64,000 nt of DNA, taken from CAVRJC01 sp963721435. GTDB lineage: Bacteria; Actinomycetota; Acidimicrobiia; IMCC26256; DASPTH01. The stretch covers positions 124,001-188,000 of the forward strand of contig CAVRJC010000005.1 of assembly GCA_963721435.1 (NCBI GenBank), read 5' to 3'. The notes below the pieces were generated by a model. That model was not told where the DNA came from. It worked only from the letters and a program-made list of their open reading frames with translations, and made no database searches. Positions within the stretch are counted from its first letter, which is position 1. Each line of letters begins with the position of its first letter. The position numbers and the translations under genes were made by a program. Of the stretch, positions 1 through 8,454 are shown piece after piece.

Positions 1-2
1 CG

Positions 3-416
3 ACGCGCGCGGTGCTGCCGGGAATGCTCGAACGCCGATGGGGGAGGATCGTCAACATCAGCAGCATGTCGTCGCGCGGCGCGTACAAGCAGCCGAGCTA
101 CGGCGCGACCAAGGAAGGGCTCATCGGCCTCACCAAGACAGTTGCGCTCGAGTTCGCGGCCGCCGGTATCACCGCCAACGCAGTGCTCCCAGGGCTGATC
201 GCGACGCCGAAGGCACTCGCGGCACCGGACGACATCATGCGAGCCGCGCTCGACGCCATCCCTGCCGGCCGGCTCGGTACTCCGGAGGAGGTGGGCGATC
301 TCGTCGCGTTCCTCGCGTCCGACGCGGCTGGATATGTGAACGGCGCCGCGATCACGGTCGACGGCGGTACCACGCTGCTCCAGCTGAAGTTCGCGCGGAA
401 GTCGTCCTTGCGGTGA
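3..416 (+). CDS. SDR family oxidoreductase, C-terminal part (5' end outside window)
   Basis: This is the C-terminal 137 residues of a short-chain dehydrogenase/reductase. The reading frame is open from the first bases, so the Rossmann GxxxGxG and NNAG region lies upstream of the window. Visible are GRIVNISSMSS, the catalytic YGATK (Y-x3-K), the segment NAVLPGLIATP, and the C-terminal VNGAAITVDGG typical of classical SDRs. The tail LLQLKFAR is nearly the same as the LLQFRFAR tail of the SDR at 1312-2100, so the two are probably paralogues of one pathway. Its stop overlaps the GTG of the next gene. The substrate cannot be told from sequence. Confidence 0.9.
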   Translation, partial: TRAVLPGMLERRWGRIVNISSMSSRGAYKQPSYGATKEGLIGLTKTVALEFAAAGITANAVLPGLIATPKALAAPDDIMRAALDAIPAGRLGTPEEVGDLVAFLASDAAGYVNGAAITVDGGTTLLQLKFARKSSLR

Positions 417-1315
417 CTGCGCAACCAAAGTGGTTCGCGCACGCGAACGTGAACTGCTCCGATCTCGGCGCATCGGAGCGGTTCTACGTGGAGACGCTCG
501 ATCTCACCACGCGGTGGCGCACCGAGCCGTCACAGGTGCAGGACGGTGCGGGATTCGGGATGCCGGGCACACCGGTGCAGTGGGAAGGTGCGATCCTCAC
601 CGACCGCCGCGGGCTGCGCGGCCCTGCCGTCGACCTCCTCCGGTGGATCGCGCCCGCCACGAGCGGCGAGCCCTCTTCGACGCTCTCGCACCTCGGGTTC
701 CGCGCGTTGCAGTTCACGGTCGAGGATCTCGACGCGATCGCGACGCGGCTCGAGGCCGCGGGGCTCGTGCGCAACCGGCGCACGTACCGCGACGACCACG
801 ACCGTGCGCACGCGATGATCACGACGCGGGATCCGGGCAACACCGCGATCGAGCTCGTCGGTGGGGCCGCGGCCACGACCTATGCCGGGGTGCGCGTGAA
901 CTGCTCCGACCTCGACCGTTCGGTCGAGTGGTACCGGAACGCGCTCGGGCTCGCGGCGGCGCCGAACCGGTTCGTCGACATTCTCGACGATCAGGCAGCC
1001 GTGGTCGGGCGCTTCCGCGCCGCCGATGTGTTCGTCCCGCACCACCCGCGGTCGTTCTGCCTCGAGCTCACGGAGTGGATGGAACCGCTCCCGACGGGCG
1101 CGCCCTCTGCCGGTGGCAATCACGCGGGCGTGTACCGCGTCGCCCTCACCGTCGACGACATCGACGTCGCGTACTCCGATCTTCGCCGCGCGCTCCCAGA
1201 TGCACCAGCGCCGGTCACCGTCGACCTCGGCGAGACGCTCGGGCCGATGCGCGCGCTCTTCTTCACCGACCCCGACGGCTGTGTCGTCGAGCTGCTCGAG
1301 CAAGGGCTCCGGTGA
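413..1315 (+). CDS. Two-domain VOC-family protein (extradiol-dioxygenase/glyoxalase-like)
   Basis: A 300-residue protein built from four beta-alpha-beta3 modules, i.e. two vicinal oxygen chelate domains. The modules begin near FAHANVNCSDLGASERFY, LGFRALQFTVEDLD, GVRVNCSDLDRSVEWY and GVYRVALTVDDID, and the last ends with the usual FFTDPDGCVVELLEQ. The GTG at 413 is chosen because it overlaps the upstream stop (GTGA) and gives a VOC-like N-terminus. The GTG of the next gene likewise overlaps this stop. Two-domain VOC proteins include ring-cleavage dioxygenases and glyoxalase-like proteins. Position between two SDRs suggests a step in the same catabolic route; the reaction is not known. Confidence 0.85.
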   Translation: MTAQPKWFAHANVNCSDLGASERFYVETLDLTTRWRTEPSQVQDGAGFGMPGTPVQWEGAILTDRRGLRGPAVDLLRWIAPATSGEPSSTLSHLGFRALQFTVEDLDAIATRLEAAGLVRNRRTYRDDHDRAHAMITTRDPGNTAIELVGGAAATTYAGVRVNCSDLDRSVEWYRNALGLAAAPNRFVDILDDQAAVVGRFRAADVFVPHHPRSFCLELTEWMEPLPTGAPSAGGNHAGVYRVALTVDDIDVAYSDLRRALPDAPAPVTVDLGETLGPMRALFFTDPDGCVVELLEQGLR

Positions 1316-2100
1316 GCGTGCTCGATGGTCGCGTCGCGCTCGTCACCGGGAGCGCGGGCGCGATCGGATCGGAGATCGTACGTCAGCTCGCGGCCGACGG
1401 CGCGACGGTGATCGGCGCCGACGACGCGGGCGCGGCCGACGTGCACGTCGACGTGAGCGATGCCGCGGCGGTCCAGCACGCGGTCGACACGGTCGCAGGC
1501 GATCACGGCCGCATCGACGTGCTCGTGAACGCAGCCGGGATCTTCGGCGACATGACCCGAACCGACCGCATCGATCCCGACGTGTGGGATCGCTACGTGA
1601 AGGTCGATCTCTCGGGGCCCTTCTACGTGATCCGCGCCGTGCTCCCGCACATGGTCGAGCGACGATGGGGACGGATCGTGAACTTGTCGAGCATCTCGTC
1701 GACCGAAGGTGGATACCGGCAGGCGCACTACACCGCGGCGAAAGCGGGGCTCATCGGGCTCACGCGGAGCGTCGCCCTGGAGTTCGCCACTGCCGGCATC
1801 ACCTGCAACGCGGTGCTCCCCGGCCCGATCGACACCGACAAGCTCGCCGCGGTACCGGACGACGTGCTGGCGGCTGCGCTCGAATCGATCCCGGCCCGGC
1901 GCATGGGCACTCCCGCTGACATCGCCGCCGCGGTCCGGTTCCTGGCTTCGCCGGCGGCAGCCTATGTGAACGGAATTTCCATGCCCGTCGATGCAGGTGC
2001 CATGCTCCTGCAGTTCAGGTTCGCCCGCCACACCCGGTATGACCTGCCGGCACCCCCTGCACCGCCCGTACCGCCCGAACGGCCAAAGGACGATCGATGA
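1312..2100 (+). CDS. SDR family oxidoreductase
   Basis: A 262-residue classical SDR starting with GTG at 1312, overlapping the previous stop. It has the cofactor loop TGSAGAIG near residue 12, NAAG in the nucleotide-binding fold, the LSSISS strand with catalytic Ser, HYTAAK (Y-x3-K), and a C-terminal AYVNGISMPVDAG. The tail is extended by a proline-rich end of about 20 residues absent from most SDRs. It is the paralogue of the partial SDR at the left edge and is translationally coupled by ATGA to the LLM gene downstream. Expected to be an NAD(P)-dependent alcohol/ketone oxidoreductase; substrate unknown. Confidence 0.9.
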   Translation: MSVLDGRVALVTGSAGAIGSEIVRQLAADGATVIGADDAGAADVHVDVSDAAAVQHAVDTVAGDHGRIDVLVNAAGIFGDMTRTDRIDPDVWDRYVKVDLSGPFYVIRAVLPHMVERRWGRIVNLSSISSTEGGYRQAHYTAAKAGLIGLTRSVALEFATAGITCNAVLPGPIDTDKLAAVPDDVLAAALESIPARRMGTPADIAAAVRFLASPAAAYVNGISMPVDAGAMLLQFRFARHTRYDLPAPPAPPVPPERPKDDR

Positions 2101-3203
2101 AGTTCGCACTGTTCTACGAGATCCCGGTCGCGCAACCGTGGGACCCCGAGAGTGAATGGCGCGCCTACAAGAACACGCTGGAGCAGGCCCAGCTCGGTGA
2201 CAAGCTGGGCTTCCATTCGGTGTGGTCGGTCGAGCATCACTTCTGCGAGGAGTTCTCGCACTGCTCCAACCCCGAGGTGCTCTACGGCGCGATCGCCGCG
2301 ACCACCGAGAACCTGCGCATCGGGTATGGCGTCCGTCTCATGCCGCAGCCGTACAACCACCCCGTCCGCACCGCCGAGTCGGCCGCGGTGCTCGACCTCA
2401 TGAGCGACGGGCGGGTCGAGTTCGGCACTGGCCGCTCCGCGACCCGGGTCGAGCTCGAGGGATTCGGCATCAACCCCGATGACACGCGCGAGATGTGGGA
2501 AGAGGCCGTCAACTGCGTCGTCGAGTGCTGGACCAATGACGTCGCCGAGTTCCACGGCAAGTACTGGGACCTCCCGCCGCGGCGCGTGATCCCGAAGCCG
2601 CTGCAGAACCCGCACCCCCCGATCTGGGCCGCGACCACATCCGTCGACGGTCATGAGGTGATGGGCCGCCACGGTCTCGGCGTGTGCTCGTTCACCGTGG
2701 GGGTTCCTCCCGAAGACCTCAAGGAGCGCGTCGACCTCTACCGCTACGGCATCTCGCAGTGCACGAAGCCCATCGGCAAGTTCGTGAACAACCAGGTCGC
2801 GACGTTCACGATGGTGAACTGCGCGCCCACGCGTGAGGAGTCGTTGGAGGTCGGAGGACCGTCGTTCGAGTGGTACGCGGTCGAGAGCGCGCGCCGGATC
2901 GCGACGCTCGCGGAGTGGATGGAAGAGGTCAAGCACGGCCTCGCCGACAACTACACGTACACGAACGAATTCCTGAAGGCCGACCGCGCGGGCAAGCTCG
3001 ACCGCACCGCGCAGCAGCTCTTCGACACGAGCGCAGGCGTGATCGGCGACCCGGACGACTGCATCATGCACGCGAAGAAGTACGAGGAAGCAGGCTGCGA
3101 CATCCTGCTGTGCCTGGTGAACCCCTACGACATCCCGCACGAGAAGGTCATGCAGACCATCGAGCTCCTCGGCAAGCACGTCATCCCAGAGTTCGCCGAC
3201 TGA
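2097..3203 (+). CDS. LLM class (luciferase-like) flavin-dependent oxidoreductase
   Basis: A 368-residue bacterial-luciferase-family TIM barrel. It starts MKFALFYEIPVAQPWDPESE, followed by the typical GFHSVWSVEHHF, IRIGYG-like strand (LRIGYGVRLMP), the NHPVRTAESAAVLDLMSDGR block and FGTGRSATRVELEGFG. The ATG overlaps the SDR stop (ATGA), making this the last gene of a coupled SDR-VOC-SDR-LLM operon. Family members use FMNH2 or F420; the sequence does not settle which. It resembles the broken LLM at 22529-23675 (both MKF start, EHH motif, NHPVRAAE block). Confidence 0.9.
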   Translation: MKFALFYEIPVAQPWDPESEWRAYKNTLEQAQLGDKLGFHSVWSVEHHFCEEFSHCSNPEVLYGAIAATTENLRIGYGVRLMPQPYNHPVRTAESAAVLDLMSDGRVEFGTGRSATRVELEGFGINPDDTREMWEEAVNCVVECWTNDVAEFHGKYWDLPPRRVIPKPLQNPHPPIWAATTSVDGHEVMGRHGLGVCSFTVGVPPEDLKERVDLYRYGISQCTKPIGKFVNNQVATFTMVNCAPTREESLEVGGPSFEWYAVESARRIATLAEWMEEVKHGLADNYTYTNEFLKADRAGKLDRTAQQLFDTSAGVIGDPDDCIMHAKKYEEAGCDILLCLVNPYDIPHEKVMQTIELLGKHVIPEFAD

Positions 3204-3207
3204 CGCG

Positions 3208-3363
3208 TCACCAGTAGCCCTCCATCAGCTCCGTTGCCCACGGGGGCTCGCGGTGCTCGCCACGCGCCGCGAAGCCCGACATCGTGGGCTGCGAGAACGT
3301 CTCGAGCGCGAGGGTCGCGTCGGGTTCGACCTGCGCAGGATCGAGCACGATCGCGCTCGTCAC
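3208..3363 (-). CDS. Possible small hypothetical protein or 3' remnant
   Basis: The 230-bp gap between the LLM and the next minus-strand gene contains a reading frame whose C-terminus is not obviously a shadow. From a GTG at 3363 it gives about 51 residues ending REPPWATELMEGYW. The frame stays open upstream but overlaps the carboxymuconolactone-decarboxylase-like gene. No domain is recognised. It could be a genuine short gene, the degraded 3' end of an older one, or chance. Confidence 0.25.
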   Translation of the reverse strand: MTSAIVLDPAQVEPDATLALETFSQPTMSGFAARGEHREPPWATELMEGYW

Positions 3364-3436
3364 CGTGTCCCCGTCGTCGTCGATCGCCGCGTCGGGCTCG
3401 CGTGCACGGACCCGATCGGAATGACGCGGTAGTCCC

Positions 3437-4009
3437 TCACACCTTGGGCGTCGCCGTGCCGGGGGCACGGGGTGTGACGGTGCCGAGGCCGTTCGCGACC
3501 ATCGAGAGCATCGTGTACTGGCCGACGACGAACGGGATCTCGACCAGCTCACCGGGGGAGTAGTGCGCCGCGAGCGCCGCCCAGGTGCTCTCGCTGATCT
3601 CGCAGTCGCGATGCAGCTCGTCGGCCGCCCGCAGCAGCGCGGCCTCGTGCTCGACCCAGCCGGCATCGGGTCCGACCGTGATGTTCTCGATCTCGGCGTC
3701 GGTCATGCCGCCCTCCTTGGCAAAGCCCGCGTGCTCCACCCACTCGAACTCGGAGTGGCAGTGCAGCGCGGTCCGCAGCGCGAGGAGCTCCTGATCCCGC
3801 TTGGACAGGATGCCCTCCAGTGCGAGCGCCGACGCCCACTGGAGGAATGGCCCGAACATGGCCGGGGTCAGCGCGAGCACGCCGACGGTGGGGATCGGCA
3901 CACCGAGGTGCGGGCGGTAGACGAAGTCGAGCAACTGCGCGGTCGCCTCGTCGACGTCTTCCTTCTCGGGGATCGTGACCCGGAGCTCGAGCTCGGTCAT
4001 GTCGGTCAT
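3437..4009 (-). CDS. Carboxymuconolactone decarboxylase / AhpD-like protein
   Basis: A 190-residue all-helical protein of the carboxymuconolactone-decarboxylase family. The core LLALRTALHCHSEFEWVEH, followed by AGMTDAEI-like helix (GGMTDAEIENI), matches single-domain CMD proteins, where the Cys/His/Glu cluster sits in the active site. Only one Cys is present, so an AhpD-type CxxC redox function is unlikely. The ATG at 4009 is preferred over the one at 4000 because AGGAG lies about 8 nt upstream. It diverges from the Rieske gene. Role probably in aromatic or lactone breakdown, or an unassigned hydrolase; family-level call only. Confidence 0.8.
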   Translation of the reverse strand: MTDMTELELRVTIPEKEDVDEATAQLLDFVYRPHLGVPIPTVGVLALTPAMFGPFLQWASALALEGILSKRDQELLALRTALHCHSEFEWVEHAGFAKEGGMTDAEIENITVGPDAGWVEHEAALLRAADELHRDCEISESTWAALAAHYSPGELVEIPFVVGQYTMLSMVANGLGTVTPRAPGTATPKV

Positions 4010-4192
4010 GGGCTCACTCCTGATGTGAGAAGGCGGCAATGTAGTCGTGCTCGTCGTCTGGTATCGCGCCATGCCCGCCGGGGAACGCATGGAAGCGCCT
4101 GAGCACCGCGACGTCCGGTGGATCACGGAGGAGACGGACGGTGCTCCCGGATGAGCGGGACGCACCCCATTCGGTCGGGGTGTGTGCGGTCG

Positions 4193-4198
4193 TACGCT
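4193..4198 (+). promoter_or_regulatory. Putative -10 hexamer TACGCT, leaderless start
   Basis: TACGCT lies 6 nt before the GTG of the Rieske fusion gene, too close for a ribosome binding site. This fits leaderless transcription, common in actinobacteria. No clear -35 box was seen. Confidence 0.5.
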
Positions 4199-4204
4199 GG
4201 GTCC

Positions 4205-5926
4205 GTGACGCAGTCCGAAGAGATACGAGCCGGCTCGCTGTTCGACCTGCGGGGTGAGGGCAAGCTCCTCACCAAGGTGGGATCGATCCCCGTCGTCGTG
4301 TTCTGGCACGACGACCGAGCATGGGCGATCGAAGATCGCTGCCCGCACATGGGCTTCCCGCTGCACCAGGGCACGGTCGAATCCGGGTTGCTCACGTGTC
4401 ACTGGCATCACGCGCAGTTCGATCTGGAATCCGGGTGCACGCTCGACCTCTGGGCCGACGACGCGCGGGGGTTCGACGTGCGCATTGCGGTGAACGACGT
4501 GTTCGTCGCCGCCCGCACCGAGCACGACCCGGTCGCACACCTGCAGCAGCGTCTCCGCGACGGGCTCGATCGAAACCTCTCGCTCGTCATCAGCAAGGCG
4601 GTGCTCGGGCTCGTCGACCACGATGTGCCCACCGAGGCGATCGTCGCCACCGGTATCGACTTCGGTGTCGACAATCGGGCCGCGGGATGGGGCGTCGGCC
4701 TCACCGTGCTCGTCGCGATGGCGAACGTGCTGCCGCACCTCGAGCCGTCAGACCGACCGCTCGCGCTCGTGCACGCGCTGAGCTTCCTTGCCGGCGACAC
4801 GCGAGGGCAGCCGCGCCGGATCGGCGTCGGCCCGCTCGAGACCGAGGCGATCCCCGCCGCGCGGCTCGCACACTGGTACCGGCGGCTGGTCGACCAGCGC
4901 GCGGGTGACGGCGCCGAACGCGTGCTGGTGAGCGCGCTCGACGGCGCGGCGACCGCAGCCGAGGTCGAAGCGATGATGTTCGGCGCGGTCACCGATCACG
5001 TCTTCATCGACGGTGGCCACACCCTCGACTTCACCAACAAGGCGTTCGAGGCACTCGGGCACATGGGCGCGGGGGCGGCCGCGTCCGTGCTGCCCACGCT
5101 CGTGCAGCAGACCACCTCGGCCTCGCGTTCGGAGGAGACCTTCCCCTGGCGCCACCCGCACGATCTCGTCGCCCTGATCGACGGCACGGAGCTCGCGCCG
5201 GGCCCCGGCGGATACGCCGACGTCGGAGGGCTGGCATGGCGGATCCTCGCCGATGATCCCGGGGAGGTCGTCGACGCGTTGATCGACGCGTCGAAGCGCG
5301 GCGCGAGCGGCGAAGAGCTCGGGCGCGCGGTCGCGTACGCAGCCGCGTTGCGCATCACGCGATTCCACGTGCAGAACGACTTCGGCGACTGGGACCAGGT
5401 GCATCACGCCTTCACCGCGGCGAACGCGTTGCACCAGGCGTTGGTGCGCACTCCCGGGCCCGAGCTGATGCGCGGTGTCGTGCAGGGCGCGCTTCGCGTG
5501 TACCTCGACCGCTTCCTCAACGTGCCCGCGGCGCGTCTGCCGAACGATGTCACTGGCGATCTCGGTGAGCTCGCGGCGTGCTGGGACGCCCAGGGCGAAG
5601 TCGATCGTGCGGGTACGATCGTTCTCGGCCACCTCCGGGCTGGCGGCGATCGTGGACAGGTGATCGCAGCGCTCGGTCACGCGTTGCTGGCCGAGGATCC
5701 GGGGTTCCACTGGTACCAGGTGTACGAAGCCGGTGTGCGCCAGGCGCTCGCGTGGCCGGAACGGTCGGAGGAGAGCGCCCTGATCCTGTGCGGCATCGCG
5801 CGGTTCCTCGCGGCGCACACCCCGACTCGACGCGAGCTCCCGACCGTCGTGCAGCTGGCCGCACGCCTCCGGCGGGGCGAAGCGCTCTCCACGGAGGAAT
5901 CGGACACCCGGTTGCCGGTGGACTGA
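4205..5926 (+). CDS. Rieske [2Fe-2S] domain protein with long C-terminal helical domain
   Basis: A 573-residue protein. Residues 1-110 form a Rieske ferredoxin domain with both cluster motifs: C46-P-H48 and C65-H-W-H68. The remaining roughly 450 residues are helical and rich in histidines in helices (HTLDFTNKAFEALGHMG, FHVQNDFGDWDQVHHAF, FHWYQVYEAG). I do not recognise that domain with certainty; its His pattern recalls questin-oxidase-like proteins. The N-terminal domain probably delivers electrons to an oxidative centre in the C-terminal part. The GTG at 4205 is supported by a -10 hexamer 6 nt upstream. It stands alone, divergent from the CMD-like gene. Confidence 0.75.
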   Translation: MTQSEEIRAGSLFDLRGEGKLLTKVGSIPVVVFWHDDRAWAIEDRCPHMGFPLHQGTVESGLLTCHWHHAQFDLESGCTLDLWADDARGFDVRIAVNDVFVAARTEHDPVAHLQQRLRDGLDRNLSLVISKAVLGLVDHDVPTEAIVATGIDFGVDNRAAGWGVGLTVLVAMANVLPHLEPSDRPLALVHALSFLAGDTRGQPRRIGVGPLETEAIPAARLAHWYRRLVDQRAGDGAERVLVSALDGAATAAEVEAMMFGAVTDHVFIDGGHTLDFTNKAFEALGHMGAGAAASVLPTLVQQTTSASRSEETFPWRHPHDLVALIDGTELAPGPGGYADVGGLAWRILADDPGEVVDALIDASKRGASGEELGRAVAYAAALRITRFHVQNDFGDWDQVHHAFTAANALHQALVRTPGPELMRGVVQGALRVYLDRFLNVPAARLPNDVTGDLGELAACWDAQGEVDRAGTIVLGHLRAGGDRGQVIAALGHALLAEDPGFHWYQVYEAGVRQALAWPERSEESALILCGIARFLAAHTPTRRELPTVVQLAARLRRGEALSTEESDTRLPVD

Positions 5927-6062
5927 TCTTCGTGCATCACGCCAAATGACGTACGCCTCTTCGCGTGTATGAAATCGCAAGGTTTGGTCGTATGCTGACG
6001 GGGATTCACGCAACAAACGGCACCCGGCCGCGACTGCGTATGACCCTGCACTCGGAGGCACT

Positions 6063-6500
6063 GTGCCCGCTGCACCGACCAAGAAGAGCCCGACGCCTCG
6101 CAAGACCACTGCGATGACTGATGCGCACAAGAAGGCGCTGGCGGTCGGACGTGAGCAAGGGCGCGTCATTCGTGGCTATCTCGAGGCACTCGACTCCACC
6201 CGGCCGAAGCGAGGGCGTAAACGCACCGCCGACAGCGTGCAGCGCCGGCTCGACGTCGTCCGCAAAGAGCTCCCGGCGGCGACCGGGCTCACCCGGGTGC
6301 ACCTCATCCAGGAGCGCATGGACCTCGAGACGGAGCTCGCCAACCTGTCGGGCGAGGGCGTCGACGTCTCCGCGCTGGAAGCGGCGTTCGTGAAGGTCGC
6401 GGCCGAGTACGGCGCCCGCAAGGGCATCTCCTACACGGCGTGGCGCGAAGCCGGCGTCGACGCGGCGGTGCTCAAGAAGGCCGGCATCAAGCGCGGTTGA
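6063..6500 (+). CDS. Small Lys/Ala-rich hypothetical protein, possible nucleoid/DNA-binding
   Basis: A 145-residue protein with a basic, low-complexity N-terminus (PAAPTKKSPTPRKTTAM), a helical charged middle (RRLDVVRKELPAATGLTRVHLIQERMDLETEL, quoted here only as a long helix) and a C-terminal segment GISYTAWREAGVDAAVLKKAGI. The last part resembles the small helical DNA-binding modules at the end of Lsr2-type and SAP-like proteins. GTG at 6063 follows GGAGGCACT, a good ribosome binding site. Role in nucleoid binding is inference from composition. Confidence 0.6.
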   Translation: MPAAPTKKSPTPRKTTAMTDAHKKALAVGREQGRVIRGYLEALDSTRPKRGRKRTADSVQRRLDVVRKELPAATGLTRVHLIQERMDLETELANLSGEGVDVSALEAAFVKVAAEYGARKGISYTAWREAGVDAAVLKKAGIKRG

Positions 6501-6583
6501 CGCTCCGGTCCGGCCCCGGAGCGAGCCGGTGATCCGGCCTATGCTCGCCGGTAGATCGCGCTCGGCAACCCCGGGGGGACACC

Positions 6584-7654
6584 ATGCCGGATCGCATCAT
6601 CTCGGCCGACTCGCACATCAGCCTGACCCACGATCAGGTCAAGGATCAGCTGGCGTCGAGGTACCACGACGCCTACGACAGCGCTGTCGCCCAGTTCGCC
6701 GACGCGATGTCGAGGGGTGCGGGGCAGGCCAACAGCCAGTGGACCCGGAACCCGCACCGGCACCCCGCTGCGGGTCGGATGGGGAACAACAACCCGCAGG
6801 ACCGCTTGCTCGACATGGACGCCGACGGCATCGACGTCGAGATCCTGTACTCGGAGCTCAGCGGGTTCCGGTACTTCAACCTGATGGGCTCGGTGGAGGC
6901 CGGCAACGCCGCGACGCGCGCGTTCAACGACGCGCTCACCGCGTGGTCCGCCGACCCGAAGCGCCTCGTGGTCTCGTACCAGCTCCCGCTGCACGACATC
7001 GACGCCGCGGTGGCCGAGGTCGAACGGGTCGCCGCGCTCGGTGGCAAGTCGCTCCAGCTTCCGGTGTTCCCGCCCGAGGTCGGGCTCCCCGACTACATCG
7101 ACGAGCGCTACGACCCGCTGTGGTCGGTGATCACCGAGACCGGCCTGCCGATCTGCTGTCACACCGGGCTCAACACGTCGCTGAACAGCCTGGCGCAGCG
7201 GGACCCGACGCCCCAGCGGGGGATCACGGTCTCGCAGGTGCCGCTCATGACCACCGAGGCGTTCGGCATGTGGACGATGGGCGGGATCCTCGAGCGCTTC
7301 CCGGACCTGAATCTCGTCTTCGTCGAGACGACGCTGGGCTGGATCCCCTGGTACCTCTACATCATCGACGATCTCGCCACCCGCCAGCGCTACGAATTTC
7401 CGGCAATCACGGAGCTTCCGAGCTTCTACTTCCGCCGGAATGTCCACCTCACCTTCATCGAGGATCCGTGGGTGGCAACCGACGCGCGTTACGACATCGG
7501 CGTCGACAAGATCATGTGGTCCACCGACTATCCACACCCGGTGTCGAGCTGGCCCAACTCGCAACAGATCATCCAGGATCAACTCGGCGGTTTGCCCGAG
7601 GAGGAGCGCGATCTCATCCTCTGTGGCAACGCGGCCCGAGTGTGGAATCTCTGA
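6584..7654 (+). CDS. Amidohydrolase family 2 (TIM-barrel metal-dependent hydrolase), copy 1
   Basis: A 356-residue amidohydrolase-2 protein (decarboxylase/hydrolase superfamily). It starts MPDRIISADSHISLTHDQVK and carries the inner-barrel motifs DGIDVEILYSE, LPICCHTGLN (metal-binding His), FVETTLGWIPWYLY and WSTDYPHPVSSWP (catalytic Asp of the family). ATG at 6584 is preceded by GGGGGGAC. It is closely similar in layout to the genes at 17870 and 43965, so the genome has expanded this subfamily. It is followed 32 nt later by an SDR, probably in the same operon. The substrate is unknown; relatives decarboxylate or hydrolyse aromatic acids. Confidence 0.9.
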   Translation: MPDRIISADSHISLTHDQVKDQLASRYHDAYDSAVAQFADAMSRGAGQANSQWTRNPHRHPAAGRMGNNNPQDRLLDMDADGIDVEILYSELSGFRYFNLMGSVEAGNAATRAFNDALTAWSADPKRLVVSYQLPLHDIDAAVAEVERVAALGGKSLQLPVFPPEVGLPDYIDERYDPLWSVITETGLPICCHTGLNTSLNSLAQRDPTPQRGITVSQVPLMTTEAFGMWTMGGILERFPDLNLVFVETTLGWIPWYLYIIDDLATRQRYEFPAITELPSFYFRRNVHLTFIEDPWVATDARYDIGVDKIMWSTDYPHPVSSWPNSQQIIQDQLGGLPEEERDLILCGNAARVWNL

Positions 7655-7686
7655 ACCAACAACCGGAGCACAAGGGGGAAATCGGC

Positions 7687-8454
7687 GTGGATCTCAGTGG
7701 CAAAGTCGCGGTCGTCACGGGGGCAGCGAACGGCATCGGCGCGGCCACCGCGCGGAAGCTCGCGGCGCTCGGGGCGAAGGTCGTGGTAGCGGACATCGAC
7801 GAGCAGAACGGTCAGGCCGTCGCGGCGGAGCTCGGTGACAACGGCACGTTCAAGAAGCTCGACGTCACCAGCCTCGCGAGCTACGAGCAGGTCTACGACG
7901 AGACGGTCAAGGAGCTCGGCGGGATCGACATCGTGCACCTCAACGCCGGTGTGCTCACCCGCGGCGGCGACGATCCCGAGCCCCACGACTACGTGCTGCC
8001 CCGTCTCACCGAGAAGAACTTCCGCAAGGTGGAGAGCATCAACATCGACGGCGTGGTGTTCGGCACCATCGCCGCGGTCCCGCACCTCGAGGCGCGTGGC
8101 GGTGGCCAGTTCGTGATGGGCTCCTCGCCCGCGGGCATGGGCGGCTGGGCCGCCGACCCGTACTACGCCCTGTCGAAGGCGGCGGTGAACAGCTGGACGC
8201 AGGCCATGGGGGCGGTGCTGGCGGAGAAGAACATCCGTGTGAACGGCGTGATGCCGGGTGCGCCCGTCGACACCGCGATGTTCCGACCCCAGTGGAAGGA
8301 CCACGCCGACCTCCAGGGCGCGACGATCGTGTCGCCGGAGTCGATGGCGGACGCGATCCTCGAGCTCATGCAACAGGACGAAGGCACCGGCGTCGTGTAC
8401 CTGCTGCCCGCGACCGGCGGGCTCATGGGCCTGGTGGGCGTGCCCCAGAGCTAG
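7687..8454 (+). CDS. SDR family oxidoreductase
   Basis: A 255-residue SDR: TGAANGIG at residues 12-19, VVVADID acidic end of beta-2 (NAD preference), LNAGVLTRGG in place of NNAG, and PYYALSK with catalytic Tyr-x3-Lys. It lacks the usual GGxxxxG C-terminal substrate loop end and finishes LVGVPQS. GTG at 7687 follows AAGGGGGAAA. It lies in tandem with the amidohydrolase, suggesting that the two act on consecutive intermediates. The stop codon shares a CTAG with the stop of the convergent aminopeptidase gene. Confidence 0.88.
   Translation: MDLSGKVAVVTGAANGIGAATARKLAALGAKVVVADIDEQNGQAVAAELGDNGTFKKLDVTSLASYEQVYDETVKELGGIDIVHLNAGVLTRGGDDPEPHDYVLPRLTEKNFRKVESINIDGVVFGTIAAVPHLEARGGGQFVMGSSPAGMGGWAADPYYALSKAAVNSWTQAMGAVLAEKNIRVNGVMPGAPVDTAMFRPQWKDHADLQGATIVSPESMADAILELMQQDEGTGVVYLLPATGGLMGLVGVPQS

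Noticed and set aside
3437..4738. 433-residue minus-strand extension of the CMD-like gene
   Set aside because: Upstream extension is low-complexity shadow over the Rieske gene; the ATG at 4009 has a good ribosome binding site and typical length.
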